Positions 52,801-62,753 of a DNA stretch of 64,000 nt are shown piece after piece. The DNA lies in the NCBI GenBank assembly GCA_033807695.1, contig CM066306.1:434001-498000 (forward strand), in the 5' to 3' direction. A program made the translations under genes and the position numbers. Below the pieces are notes generated by a model. The model was not told the DNA's origin. It did no database searches and saw only the letters and a list, made by a program, of their open reading frames with translations. How positions within the stretch are numbered: the stretch's first letter is position 1; each line of letters opens with the position of its first letter. Source of the stretch: Daedaleopsis sinensis. Taxonomy: Eukaryota; Basidiomycota; Agaricomycetes; Polyporales; Polyporaceae.

Positions 52801-55800
52801 TGGCCCTATCGAGCTATGGCACGGTGAGCGTGGCGTGGCATCACGTGCGATTGCGGAGAGTCACTGACGATTGACGACACAGCCGCCGAATCAGCCGCGG
52901 AGAAGCGACGTCTTATACCCAGCAAAATCAGTAAGAAGTCCATCGGTGCGGAGCCGGAATCGAAGATGGTCTCGGACAGCGCATGGGACCAGGAGGTGAA
53001 GGATGTGTATCTCAGATTGGCTCAACAAGAAGCGAAGGACCGCAAATCGCAAGAACTGGCGATAGCTCGCCAGCAAATGCCGTATGTCCCGAACGAATCT
53101 GGTGAGCACGTGAGGAGCATCGGGGGGACGTAGAGCGGATATTGACCAGCCCACAGGCTTCACGACGACCCCCGGGCGACCGGCGCGTATCGATCCAATG
53201 GAACCGTGGCGATCACCTCGCAAAGCTCTCGCGCTTGGGGGAGCCCAGATCGCGCCAGAGGGCGCGGTTAACCCGTCACCGATATTCTCCAAGCGACGCG
53301 GTCAACCTCGTGCTGGCAGACTGGCCAACAGCATCCTCCCGGACTCAGAAGAGGTCCGAAATGGCCTGCGGAGAGCGGCCAGCCAGGCCCGTCAGGCTGC
53401 AGGGATATCGGACAGTCTAGATGGGCCTTTGACCGCCGAAGAGTGGACAATGACCAAGCTCGATTTTTCCCACTGGCTGGATGCACGGTACACTCTGAGG
53501 CAGGATGAGTACTTGATATTCATGCAAATGCTCAACAATTCGGTGGTGGCGCGGCGCTCGGGCGTGATTTTCTGGACGACACCTGATACGTTGATGGCGC
53601 GTCTGCCGTTTGCGGATCTGGCGAAGTCCCCGAACGTGATTGAAGAGGTGAAACATCCCCGCGTCACCTATCCTACCATGCTAACACGCTGGTCTCTGCA
53701 GCTCCGCAAACTCAACTATTCCAAACTGGGCGATCTCATCGCCTCGCGTACAGGCGGTCAAATTCAACGGGTAATATTTACGCACTTGGAAGGGTATCAT
53801 TGGGTAGTTCAATCTCACGACCTCGACGAAGCCGAGTACCTAATCCGTACGTGGAACTCCCTGCCTCGAGCGGCTTTGATCCATCTCCCGGAAGGCCTCG
53901 CGCTGGGCCGCGCGCTGAGACAGTCGCGGAGAGTTGCAGCCGCCACCTGTGGATCAGAGGACCCCCAGGTGAGCACCCTACCGCGCCCAATAGCATACTC
54001 CAGAGTCTGAGCGTATCCAGTCACCCTTGCAGAATGAACCCGTGACATCAAGTCAAGAGACCCGATACGACATTCCGACCGGATTACAAACCGACGGCGC
54101 ATCCTGTGGCTTCTGGTCCATTCTATTCGCGTGGGCTAATCTCCTACATTTCGACCCTCACGCAGTAGTGCAACATGGTATCGGGGTAGTTACCTTGAAG
54201 GAGATGCTGATACGACTTGCGCGTGCGTTCCTATCCCACCCGAGTGGATTACCCACGGCGCTAGTGCGGGATACATTCACGGTGCTGCAGCCCCAATATG
54301 ACTGGTCGTCTTTGGGAGAAATCGTGAGTGTACTTGTGGACCCTGCGAGACAAGATCCAGTTTTCTGACCATGACGTACTTCGGTAGTTCTCTACTCGCG
54401 ATGAGAACCAAGGAGATAATCCAGACAGCACAGAAAGGGCGGCCGACAAAGCATCGGAACGGACACCGGGTGGAAGCATGGGTGCGTCCTGCCATTGGCG
54501 TACAGCGGACTTGGCTAATGACATACGGATAGAACGCGCGGAAGAATCCAGTAGCACGCGCCTTCCCGAGACGACATCCTGGCCCCAAGGAGATGGGAAT
54601 TCTTTGGCGGCCATCGCACTTTGCCAGACGCAACCGGGAGTCCCGGCGATGGGTGAGTGCTTAACACCAACCGAGTGAGAGGACCACGAAATGACTCATA
54701 CATCGATCAGGAGGGGCGGGTGTGTTGACTGAAGGGTCGACCATGCCACCGAGGACGAACCCTGCGACTCGAGATAGGCGTGCAATCACGTTGCGCGACC
54801 CGCCCATGGACAACGCCCCGGCGGCCGAGAACACGCTGCAGAAGGCGTTGACGAAGGCGCCGACGACCAAGTGGCGCATAGCAGGGGAGGAGATCGAGCA
54901 AGCACGCATCCTCGATCTGCTGTCCGACAGAATGGTCAGCAACTTCGTGTTAGATGCGGGCCTCAAAATACTGGTCGAGGATCTAAGACATGGGGTGTGG
55001 GACGTGTCCTTCGGGGAGCCTCCCAGTGCCTCAGCGCCGAGTCTCGATCGTGTGGTAGTTTTGAATTGGGAGATGACGTTCTACATCAACAAAGCTCCTG
55101 GCGTCACCAACGCGAATGCAGGGCTGGTACCGCCGAAGCGTACTGAACGGTGGTTCCCGACAGTAAGTCCGCAAACATGACACCGTCCAGCGGCGCCAAG
55201 CTGATGAGATGTACCGCTGCAGCGCAACATCTTCGAAGATGAATTACTGATTATTCCCTATTTCTGGGCGAGCTCGAAACATTGGTTATGTGTCGTCGTG
55301 AACTTCGCAAAACGAGACATCGCTATCTATGACAGCCTATTTAACATCAGGCGCGCCCATAGGCTCTACAACGTAAGTCGGATGTGCTTTGCGCCATCAG
55401 ACCGCCAGCTGACGACAGCCACAGCGTATTCTCATGATGCTTCAATACGAGTACAAGGCTATATATGGGGCAGAGTGTGACATTCGCGGTTTAGGATGGC
55501 CACCGCGACGTGACGCATTCGTAAGTACGCGATATGTGAGTGCAAGCGAGATAGCTGACAGTTTCTGATGTTATCATATGCAGCCCGTGGTGCCGCAGCA
55601 AGGGGAATCTCTCCACTGCGCGTTGTACACCATGAGATTCTCTCTGCAGCTCCTCTGTGGACACTCGCCGACAGAGATGAACTTTAGCAACCGAGGGGCT
55701 GAGCGCATGCGGCGAGCTCTGGCCAGACGAATGGCCCTGGAACTTCCAACGACCGACGACCCGTTAATGGCCGCAGCTGTCGGCAGGTCCGTCGACATGG

Positions 55801-57179
55801 GCAATGTCGACAGCCCACCTCGTACTGAACCTGCTTCGCACGATGACGCACTTCGACTGCCATCCCATGCGGTTCGAGAGCTGACCGGACTGCGCCCTGG
55901 TCCTCCAATCACCCTGGGGGAGAGTATGGAGGCGACACAAGGGGCCACCACTACTCTGGTTGAACCACGAGGGGTCGCGGACTCCGGGGAGATGAGTTCG
56001 TATGGGGCCATCCGTAGTGACGAAGACGCGGTGCAGGCAGACGGTCAGCATGGCGAGGACGAGGCGCGGATCGACGACGTGTTGCAGGCACACCTTCAGC
56101 AGGGCGACGATGAGACGCCCCTACTCACTCAACCGACAACGCCTGTGCCCGGTCGCCCGCTGACCGATGCCGAATTATCGGAGGGTGTGCCTTTATGGCG
56201 GTTGGAGAGCGACGACACCATCCCTGACGAAGGGTAAGAAATATCAAGTGGAGTGAAATTAAACAGATACATGACTCAAGCCCTGCGCAGATTGCCTCAA
56301 TTGGGAGAGTGGCACATCTATGTCACTGATGAACCGCTGGTCCCCGAGACCCCATATCGCGGTTTCCCCGCCGAAGTGGTCAATGTCCTAGCGCACAAAG
56401 GAGTTGTGATCCTGCAGCCAGATCCCAACATCGTTGTACTGGACGGACTGGACCCGGGCGCCGAACAAGAGGCCCGGTCGACAATCCTTGCTCGCGCGCG
56501 CAGCGTTGTGTGGACGGCCCACAGAAGCAAATGGCAAGATATACGACGACGAGAGGTATGGGGCACGAGGTTCCTACTTGGCAAAGGGATGTCGGATTTT
56601 AACATCGGACAACAGATCATTCCAATGGAGTGGCCGGCGGACCTGGTTCGACGCGATTACGTTCGCGGCTACGTGATGCCTTGGTCGGTCACACGGCGTC
56701 GACTGCGACAACATCTGTTGGGGCTGTTCCCGGTGATCGAAAAGGTGTTGACGGGAGAAGACGTCCACGCCCTCCCTTACCTGGACGACCTCATCAAGAA
56801 AGCCATGCGCGCGCAAGGAGTGGACGAGGATGGCCTGTACATCCCCGGAATCGGTCGCGGTGGCGTCAGCCCGTGGGACTTCTACAACAAGAGGGTGACA
56901 AGTGCGAAGACGCAGGATGGGGAGAACGCGCGTTTGCTAGACGTGGCTGACGAGTCGCTACTTTCAGAGCTCGCGGACAATCTCCACCGACGGCACTGCG
57001 AGCCGGGAGGGCCTGACAATATAAACGACAAGACCATAGGGGCGGTACGAGTATATTTGGCGTATGCGGCATTGGGTATGTATACTGGGTTGGCAGTGGA
57101 GGATATCGCAGACGCGATAGTCGCGGGACACATCAAGCGGCCGCTGAGTCGCTGGGAAGCGGCTTGGGAGCACATGTAG
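49850..57179 (+). CDS. MULE-type transposase fused to two Ulp1-like peptidase domains
   Basis: Seen: from ATG at 49850 (MSAPDPTTKKRGRPPIKYRG, with an AT-hook-like KRGRPP), about 20 exons join in one frame to the stop at 57179, roughly 2,050-2,100 residues. Introns are mostly 50-65 bp GT-AG; two seem to be GC-AG (at about 52189 and 52616). In order: N-terminal region, DDE core, SWIM finger, Lys/Glu-rich linker, Ulp1 domain A, linker, Ulp1 domain B, acidic linker, C-terminal domain. Known: MULEs are cut-and-paste DNA transposons; plant KI-MULEs also carry Ulp1-like peptidases. Alternatives: predictors may split this into two to four genes. The joins at 54326-54389 and 56235-56291 are in frame but untested. 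No frameshift or internal stop is needed, so the gene may be functional. Confidence 0.75.
51180..52867 (+). other. MULE DDE core and SWIM zinc finger (domains of the 49850-57179 gene)
   Basis: First Asp: GVALDSSWRNKNENRAAM (about 51322-51375). Second Asp: MIDKCVAEMQAIQE (about 51730-51775), joined by an intron to YPGIRVRLCQFHVVQAI, the usual MULE C/H motif. Glu: WNTNNFLERAFQTFD (about 52291-52335). The SWIM finger CRCGGFVQTGKACAHIKA (CxC...CxH) is at about 52728-52781. The order and spacing match MULE transposases. Confidence 0.85.
53700..54340 (+). other. Ulp1-like peptidase domain A (of the 49850-57179 gene)
   Basis: HLEGYHWVVQSHDLDEAEYL supplies the catalytic His (about 53800) and a candidate Asp. 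After an intron (53970-54033), IPTGLQTDGASCGFWSILFA supplies the oxyanion Gln and the nucleophile Cys (about 54107). The triad looks intact, unlike the gene at 43172. Confidence 0.75.
54990..55690 (+). other. Ulp1-like peptidase domain B (of the 49850-57179 gene)
   Basis: WEMTFYINKAPG, then across an intron ELLIIPYFWASSKHWLCVVV (His at about 55274), RDIAIYDSLFN (Asp at about 55325) and, after two more introns, PVVPQQGESLHCALYTMRF (Gln and Cys at about 55595-55617). All four expected residues are present. It is a second, divergent Ulp1-type domain. Confidence 0.65.
56253..57179 (+). other. C-terminal module of the MULE/Ulp1 gene, or a separate gene
   Basis: An open frame reads LPQLGEWHIYVTDEPLVPET through to WEAAWEHM. 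Removing gtaaga...gcgcag (56235-56291) joins it in frame to DDTIPDEG, so I treat it as the end of the large protein. It contains no domain I recognise; it is mixed alpha/beta in character with one Trp/Arg-rich patch (WPADLVRRDYVRGYVMPW). Confidence 0.55.
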
Positions 57180-57329
57180 TTACCACTGTTGTAATACAAT
57201 GACCCACTAAACTGCATATTCCATAATGTTAGGGCTGGCCAACATTGTATTATATAACCTACTGGCCAGAGTATTACAGCGGCTGCCCCCTCTATAGGTA
57301 CAGCTTGTGAATGGATGATCCAGGGTCAT

Positions 57330-58010
57330 TGTAATACTCCAGAGGTTGCTTATCGAACCATACACAGGTTGTAGATCAGCGTAGTACAACGACCCTCTTG
57401 TAGTTACGCCCACGGGTATGATTGTAATACATCGGAAGTTGTATATACGGGGCTCTACAGGCTGCTATTGACGGTAGTACAACACCCGGGTTGCTATACT
57501 CGCCCTCGGGGCATTGTAATACACCAGAAGTTGTGTATTCGGGCTCTACAGGCTGCTATTGACGGTAGTACAACACCCGGGTTGCTATACTCGCTCTCGG
57601 GGCATTGTAATATATCAGAAGTTGTGTATTCGGGCTCTACAGGCTGTTATTGACAGTTGTACAACGTCGGAATTGCTATACTCGCCCTCGGGGCATTGTA
57701 ATACACCAGAAGTTGTGTATTTGGGGTCTACAGGCTGTTATTGAGGGTAGTACAACGCCCGGGTTGCTATACTCGCCCTCGGGGCATTGTAATACACCAG
57801 AAGTTGTGTATTCGGGGTCTACAGGCTGTCATTGAAGGTAGTACAACGCCCGGGTTGCTATACTCGCTCTCGGGGCATTGTAATATATCAGAAGTTGTGT
57901 ATTCGGGCTCTACAGGCTGTCATTGATGGTAGTACAACGCCTGTGTTGCAATACTCGCCCTCGGGGCATTGTAATATATCAGAAGTTGTGCATTCGGGCT
58001 CTGTAATACG
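57330..58010. repeat. Tandem array of 91-bp repeats
   Basis: At least six units of 91 bp between about 57405 and 58010, plus a degenerate unit at about 57330. Each contains GGGGCATTGTAATA, CAGAAGTTGTGTATTCGG, CTACAGGCTG and GTAGTACAACGCC, with a few substitutions per unit. Because 91 is not a multiple of 3, the short open frames in it are not coding. It begins about 150 bp after the stop of the MULE/Ulp1 gene. ATTGTAATAC also occurs singly at 57190-57260, so it may be the subterminal repeat region of that transposon. Confidence 0.92.
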
Positions 58011-58298
58011 CGCCTCATACTTGGTAGTCAGCGCTGCAGCACAGCCTGAGCCAAATAATGAATAGCTGCCGTTAGGGATGAACATACACCGTCGTCGGAC
58101 GCCCACTGCAGTGGGCACATTCATAGATAAGCGGGTGGATTCACCGGCATCTATCTAACACATGACAAGGACGACTACATGGCTAAGCGAAACTGGTAGG
58201 TAGAAGACGACATGTCGAGACGAGGTTCGAGCGGATGAAGTAAGGACTTCCACGCCACGATACTAGCGCGGGATTCGTAGCACGGGAGGACGACCGTA
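58011..58298. other. Spacer between the 91-bp array and the next gene
   Basis: No gene and no terminal inverted repeat recognised. Confidence 0.5.
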
Positions 58299-60894
58299 TC
58301 AAACAGAAGCACCACCCTCAGCATGCTGCCTCTTCGCAGCAGGGGCGTCGGCGGGATCAGGATCAACGCTGGTCCGCTTAACACCCGGGTTGAGGTTCCC
58401 GGTGAGCGCATTAGAGGCAGCTACAGTACCCGGAGCTGCGGCAACGGCAGGAACAGCGGGTGCACTACCAGCGGCGGGGGCGACGGGTGTGATCACGGAG
58501 AGCGCAGCGGGCGCGTTGCCAGCGGCGGGCATGACAGGCGTGTTGTCGGTGGGAGGAGCGGGCACGGAAGGCCCGGAGCCAGCAGCAGGGACAGCGGGCG
58601 GGGAGTCGGCGGGAGGAGCGGGCGCGGGCGGCGCGGTGCCAGCGGCGGGGACGGCGGGTGCGATGTCGGAGATGGCAACGGGTGCGGGGGGCACAGTGCC
58701 ACTGGCGGGGATGACGGGCGCGATGTCGGAGGGCGCGGGAGATGCGATGACAGTGGCGGGGACAGCGGGCAGGATGGTGGTACCAGAGGAGCCGCCGTTG
58801 GGCGCAGCGGACGGGATGGAAGTATGGGCGGAGGGAGCACTCACTGAGTCGCCGGATTCATCCAAGACCCCCGGGTTGTCCTTGAGCTCAATTGAGATCA
58901 TCGTCGCGATGACCCATTTGACATCGTTGACTGTCTCCCGCCAGTCCACCAGATCCTCCTCGGAGACGCTGTCGTTGTCGCTGTCGTCGTCGCCGTCGCC
59001 GTCTGTGATCCCCATGTACCACCAAGAAAGGCACATGATGACGACGAATATGCCGTTACAGCCACCGCGCTTTAGATCCGACCAGGCCTTGGGGTCCTCG
59101 GGGATGTTAGGGAGGAGCGGCCACGGCTCCTCCGGATCGCGCCGGTCGTTCGGCTGTAAACGAGACCACCACTTCTTGAACTGCTGCACGAACGCGTCTA
59201 GCGATTTCATCTTGGGCGGCTTGTTGTACTTGCGCCCGCGCGAAATCCAGTGTTTAGCCTCTTGCGGGCGACCCGTCGGGGACAGCCAGTTAGACTGGGC
59301 CTAATGAGCAATACGGTGAGTGCATGTAGGGTTAGAAGGGGAAACGAGTGACATACGGAGCCATCGGGGTACTTGAGCGCCCTCTCGAACTTGCTCCACG
59401 CGAGGACGAGGTCAACCCATGCAGGCTCAGTGGCAATGCCGTCGAGATACTCCTTGGCGGGGCCGAGCCACGCGGGCTTTTCGAGAGCCTTGATGCCCGC
59501 GGCGACAGTCTTCTCGAGGTCAAGCGCCTGGACGACATTGTCAAACGTCGTGTCGTCAACCAAGCGCTGAAGGATCTCCTGGTTGTGGGCGATGGTCGCG
59601 AGCCGTTGACGCTCGTAGGCGAGCGGATCGAAAGACGCGGCGATCATGCTCGTAGCAGGCGGGGCTGTCTCGGTAGTCTCGTTCTCAGCGGGGGATGGCG
59701 TGATGACGGTCGGGTCGTTCGTGTCGGGCTCGGGCGGCGACTCAGGGAGGAAGTCATCGTCGTTGAAGTCGCCACGGTAAAACCGTTCAAGACGCTCGCA
59801 GAGACCTGGGGCTTTCATATCGAGACAGTGTCAGATGGGCAATGTACAAGTGAGGGAGAAGGCTTACGATAACCGCGTGCGACAAAAGAGTCCCATTCGT
59901 TTTGAATGACGGACCACTGATCAGTCGCTTCCGAAAAGATGTTCTCTAAACCGTGGGTCCGCCCGTTGTGGACGCTGAGAAATGCGGTAAGGGGATGGGT
60001 GCGAACGACAATCAACGAACTACTCACGCGAGTGTGGTCATTCGCCCGGTCTCCGGGTTGGGACCACCCAATAGCATGGTAGCTTTCCACCCCGTTTGCT
60101 CCTCGATCGCCTTGCATGCGACGAATGCCGTCCGGGCTAGGCATTCAATTCTCCTATACAACGCTGTCAGGAAGGCAGCATGTCTACAAATCAATAGCAG
60201 CGACTTACTGCTGCATAGCCTGAACGCGGGACTTCGCGGCGTCCGGCCCATCCTTCAGCAGCGCCTCAAGGTCCAACCCAAATTGTGCAGTGCTGTTGGC
60301 GTGAAGTTGACGGTAGGCGGCGACTGCACTTTGGGTTTTTTCGGGCTCCAGCTCGAGAAGACGCTTCGCCTCGGCGGTGGACCAACCCCATGCTTCGCGC
60401 GGGGTCTCGCCTTCCGGCAGGTTGGCTTTGTACTCCTCGTAGTTAGCTTTGATCAGGGGCATGACGCGCGCAGAGTAGAGGTGCATATAGGCCTGATACG
60501 GCATGAGGGGGTGTGTGCGCTGCGGCTTGAGGTCGAGGACAGCGGTACTGTTGGTTGTCCCGCCGCCGCCCGCCCCGGGTCGTTCGCGGTTGCGCAACCA
60601 CCAATCTATTTGCTGTCGTGAACAGTTAATGGGGTAACAGAAGGAGCAGTCGGGAAATTGAAGTACCTTGGCCTTTTTCTCCTTCTTCATCTTGTAATAT
60701 TTGTCCTCGTCACCACCTGCCTCCGCGAGCTCGACGTCCGTGGGCGGTAACGGCGGCCATTTTTGGAGGAAAGTTTCCGCGGTCGCATTGAGGAAGGCTC
60801 GCGACGTTTTCGCGGCTTGCGACTCAACGAAAGCCGCACGGCGGGACGACAGCCACACAACCTGCTCGTCGGTGGCCCAGCTGGGTCGTGGCAT
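58299..60894 (-). CDS. Protein with homeodomain-like N-terminus, transposon-associated family
   Basis: Seen: six exons on the minus strand. Start ATG at 60894 (MPRPSWATDEQVVWLSSRRA); a longer start at 61014 is possible. A 54-bp intron (60613-60666) joins KEKKAK to QIDWWLRNRERPG, which resembles the third helix of a homeodomain (WFxNxR). Then PQRTHPLMPYQAYMHLYSAR, EEQTGWKATMLLGGPNPETG, TDQWSVIQNEWDSFVARGY, an acidic segment, KWWSRLQPNDRRDPEEPWPL and a hydrophobic stretch GIFVVIMCLSWWYMG. It ends in a long Ala/Pro-rich low-complexity tail. From memory, such genes are frequent in Agaricomycetes and lack an assigned function. It is divergent from, and 256 bp away from, the RNase H1-like gene, suggesting a shared promoter and joint function. 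The homeodomain call is inference. Confidence 0.78.
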
Positions 60895-61150
60895 GGCAGA
60901 CGCGCGGCGCGGGGGTTGTAGAAATGGGGATAAGAACGAAGTGGTTGTGGAACCGTTGCGGTTTAATGGACGCTGACAAAATGAGGTCAGCAGGTTGAGT
61001 CTCAGTCGCGGCATCAGAAAATCAATCGCGACCTAGTCCGGAGGCGGGCACTTATCGCGGCACCATCAGCTGAGCGGGGTTGGTTATTAATATAAGGATC
61101 GCCTTCAGTTCAGACCTCCTGCAATCACCCACGTCCACCCCCCGCTCCCC

Positions 61151-62124
61151 ATGGCTATACACGTTCCCCCCAAGCAAGAGGAGAGCTCGCACCACGACGC
61201 GGGCTCACAAGCATACGGTGAGTCTCCTCTAATAACCACTGCACGGTTGCTGATTGAGCCCTATCAGACATCAACGCCACACCGGCTGAAACGACGGTGC
61301 GCGCCGCCGCCGACGATGGTCTCCCCGACCTATCCCGGCTCTCTCTGGGGGGCCGCACCTCAGATGACGTCGGGAGCCGGCGTGGGGCTGCCGATCCTGC
61401 CCAGCCCGCCGCGTCCGTGATGCATGTCGCGGTGCATGTTCAAGGCACTCCCGTCACGATCAACGTGATCTACGGGGATGCTCGCGCGGCTGCTGAGCCT
61501 GCACCGGGGCCAGAGGGGCGTCCTGCCCCTCGAATCTTGCGGTTCGCCCCGCAACCGGGGCTCCCGCCTGCCTCTCCGGCCCGCTTCCAACTCCCCGCCC
61601 TCGCGCCCGGCGCCGTTGGCTATGGAGAGGTGCTCGCTACCCAGCAAGCACCTATTTCCCCTCTCCTCCACGGGGTCACCTCTCCGCACCTCGAGAGCGT
61701 CCCGACGACCACAGGCCCTGGCGAGGCAGCGGCCCCCGCTACTGTGGGACCCGCTCCCGCCGTCGGACCCGCTCCCGCCGCCGCCGCTCCTGGCGCCGGC
61801 CCCGCTGTTGCTCCCGCCGTCGGACCTGCTCCTGCCACACCGGCTCCAGAGAATTGTGAGTCTTACCTTGATTAACCTCCCACCCTTCGATTGACCAGCG
61901 TGCCCGCAGATGAGTACATCGCGCCGCGCGATCCCACCCACAACCGCTGGTATGTCGTGACGGCGGGACGGCGGGTTGGAATTTGGCGCGAGTGGGTGGA
62001 TATGGCGCATCATGTCCTCCGTGTACCGGGGAACATGCACAAGCTCTTCGATACCCGTGCAGATGCCGAAGCCCATTACTACGCTAACAAGGGCATCGGT
62101 AACGTTCAAATCATCCTGCCGTAG
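61151..62124 (+). CDS. Protein with C-terminal RNase H1 hybrid-binding (viroplasmin-like) domain
   Basis: Seen: exons 61151-61217, 61268-61855 and 61910-62124. Introns are 50 and 54 bp. The first two exons encode a Pro/Ala-rich disordered region (PAPAVGPAPAAAAPGAGPAV). The last exon encodes NRWYVVTAGRRVGIWREW, then LRVPGNMHKLFDTRADAEAH and YYANKGIGNVQI, which matches the WYVVxxGRxxGIYxxW...KxFxTxxEA pattern of the small RNase H1 N-terminal fold. Known: that fold binds RNA/DNA hybrids or double-stranded RNA. No RNase H catalytic domain follows, so it is a binding protein rather than a nuclease. It is paired head to head with the homeodomain-like gene. Confidence 0.8.
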
Positions 62125-62753
62125 TTAATACGTACCCGAGCATTTGTGTCCTGTGTCTGTGCGTCGTGTAGGATGAAATCGAACTCTGTGTGTGGTTGTC
62201 CTTCGTGGGCTCTTCGAGCATCGAGCGCCGTGTGCGTCGTGGTGCGAGTAGGCAGTCTGTCCGGCACTCAGTATCATACGAAAGCTAGTGATTCGAGGCG
62301 TGTATGTGCGGTCTGATGTCACAATCGAAGTCGAGATAGAGAGATAGAGACTGAGGGGAGTACGTAGCCACTGAACGTGAACGATTCTGTTGAACATAGT
62401 TCACAGCATGCAAAGCGCCTATGCAACTGCAGCGGGCGTCTAGATGACAGAACCCTAATACGCTTAGACGCCTATCGTCCGCCTTCACTCTGATTTGAAT
62501 ACAACAACTTCCTCCTTCACTACCGTGCTGTAAATTTGGGATCCATACCGCCACGACTATAGAGACATATACTACGGTTTAACAACACTCCGCGACGAGG
62601 TCCGAAATTCTCGGAGAACGCAGCGGCGGCAGAAACAGGTGAGGGTCGAAAGCGCTACTCCCGATTATCATCCTATCCTCACCCTCCATTCCCTCCTCCC
62701 CATCCAACACCTGACCGTCCGCTCTCTAGTGTTCGACAGGGCATATCACAGCC
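62125..62753. other. Intergenic upstream of the KDZ gene
   Basis: No gene supported; the last 100 bases are C/T-rich, as in many fungal promoters. Confidence 0.5.

Noticed and set aside
57468..58065. Row of overlapping ~61-residue frames at 91-bp steps
   Set aside because: The repeat unit is not a multiple of three, so each frame is a by-product of the tandem array.
58390..59304. 304-codon plus-strand frame rich in Gly and Ala
   Set aside because: It is the complement of the Ala/Pro-rich tail of the minus-strand gene, whose exons and introns are consistent.
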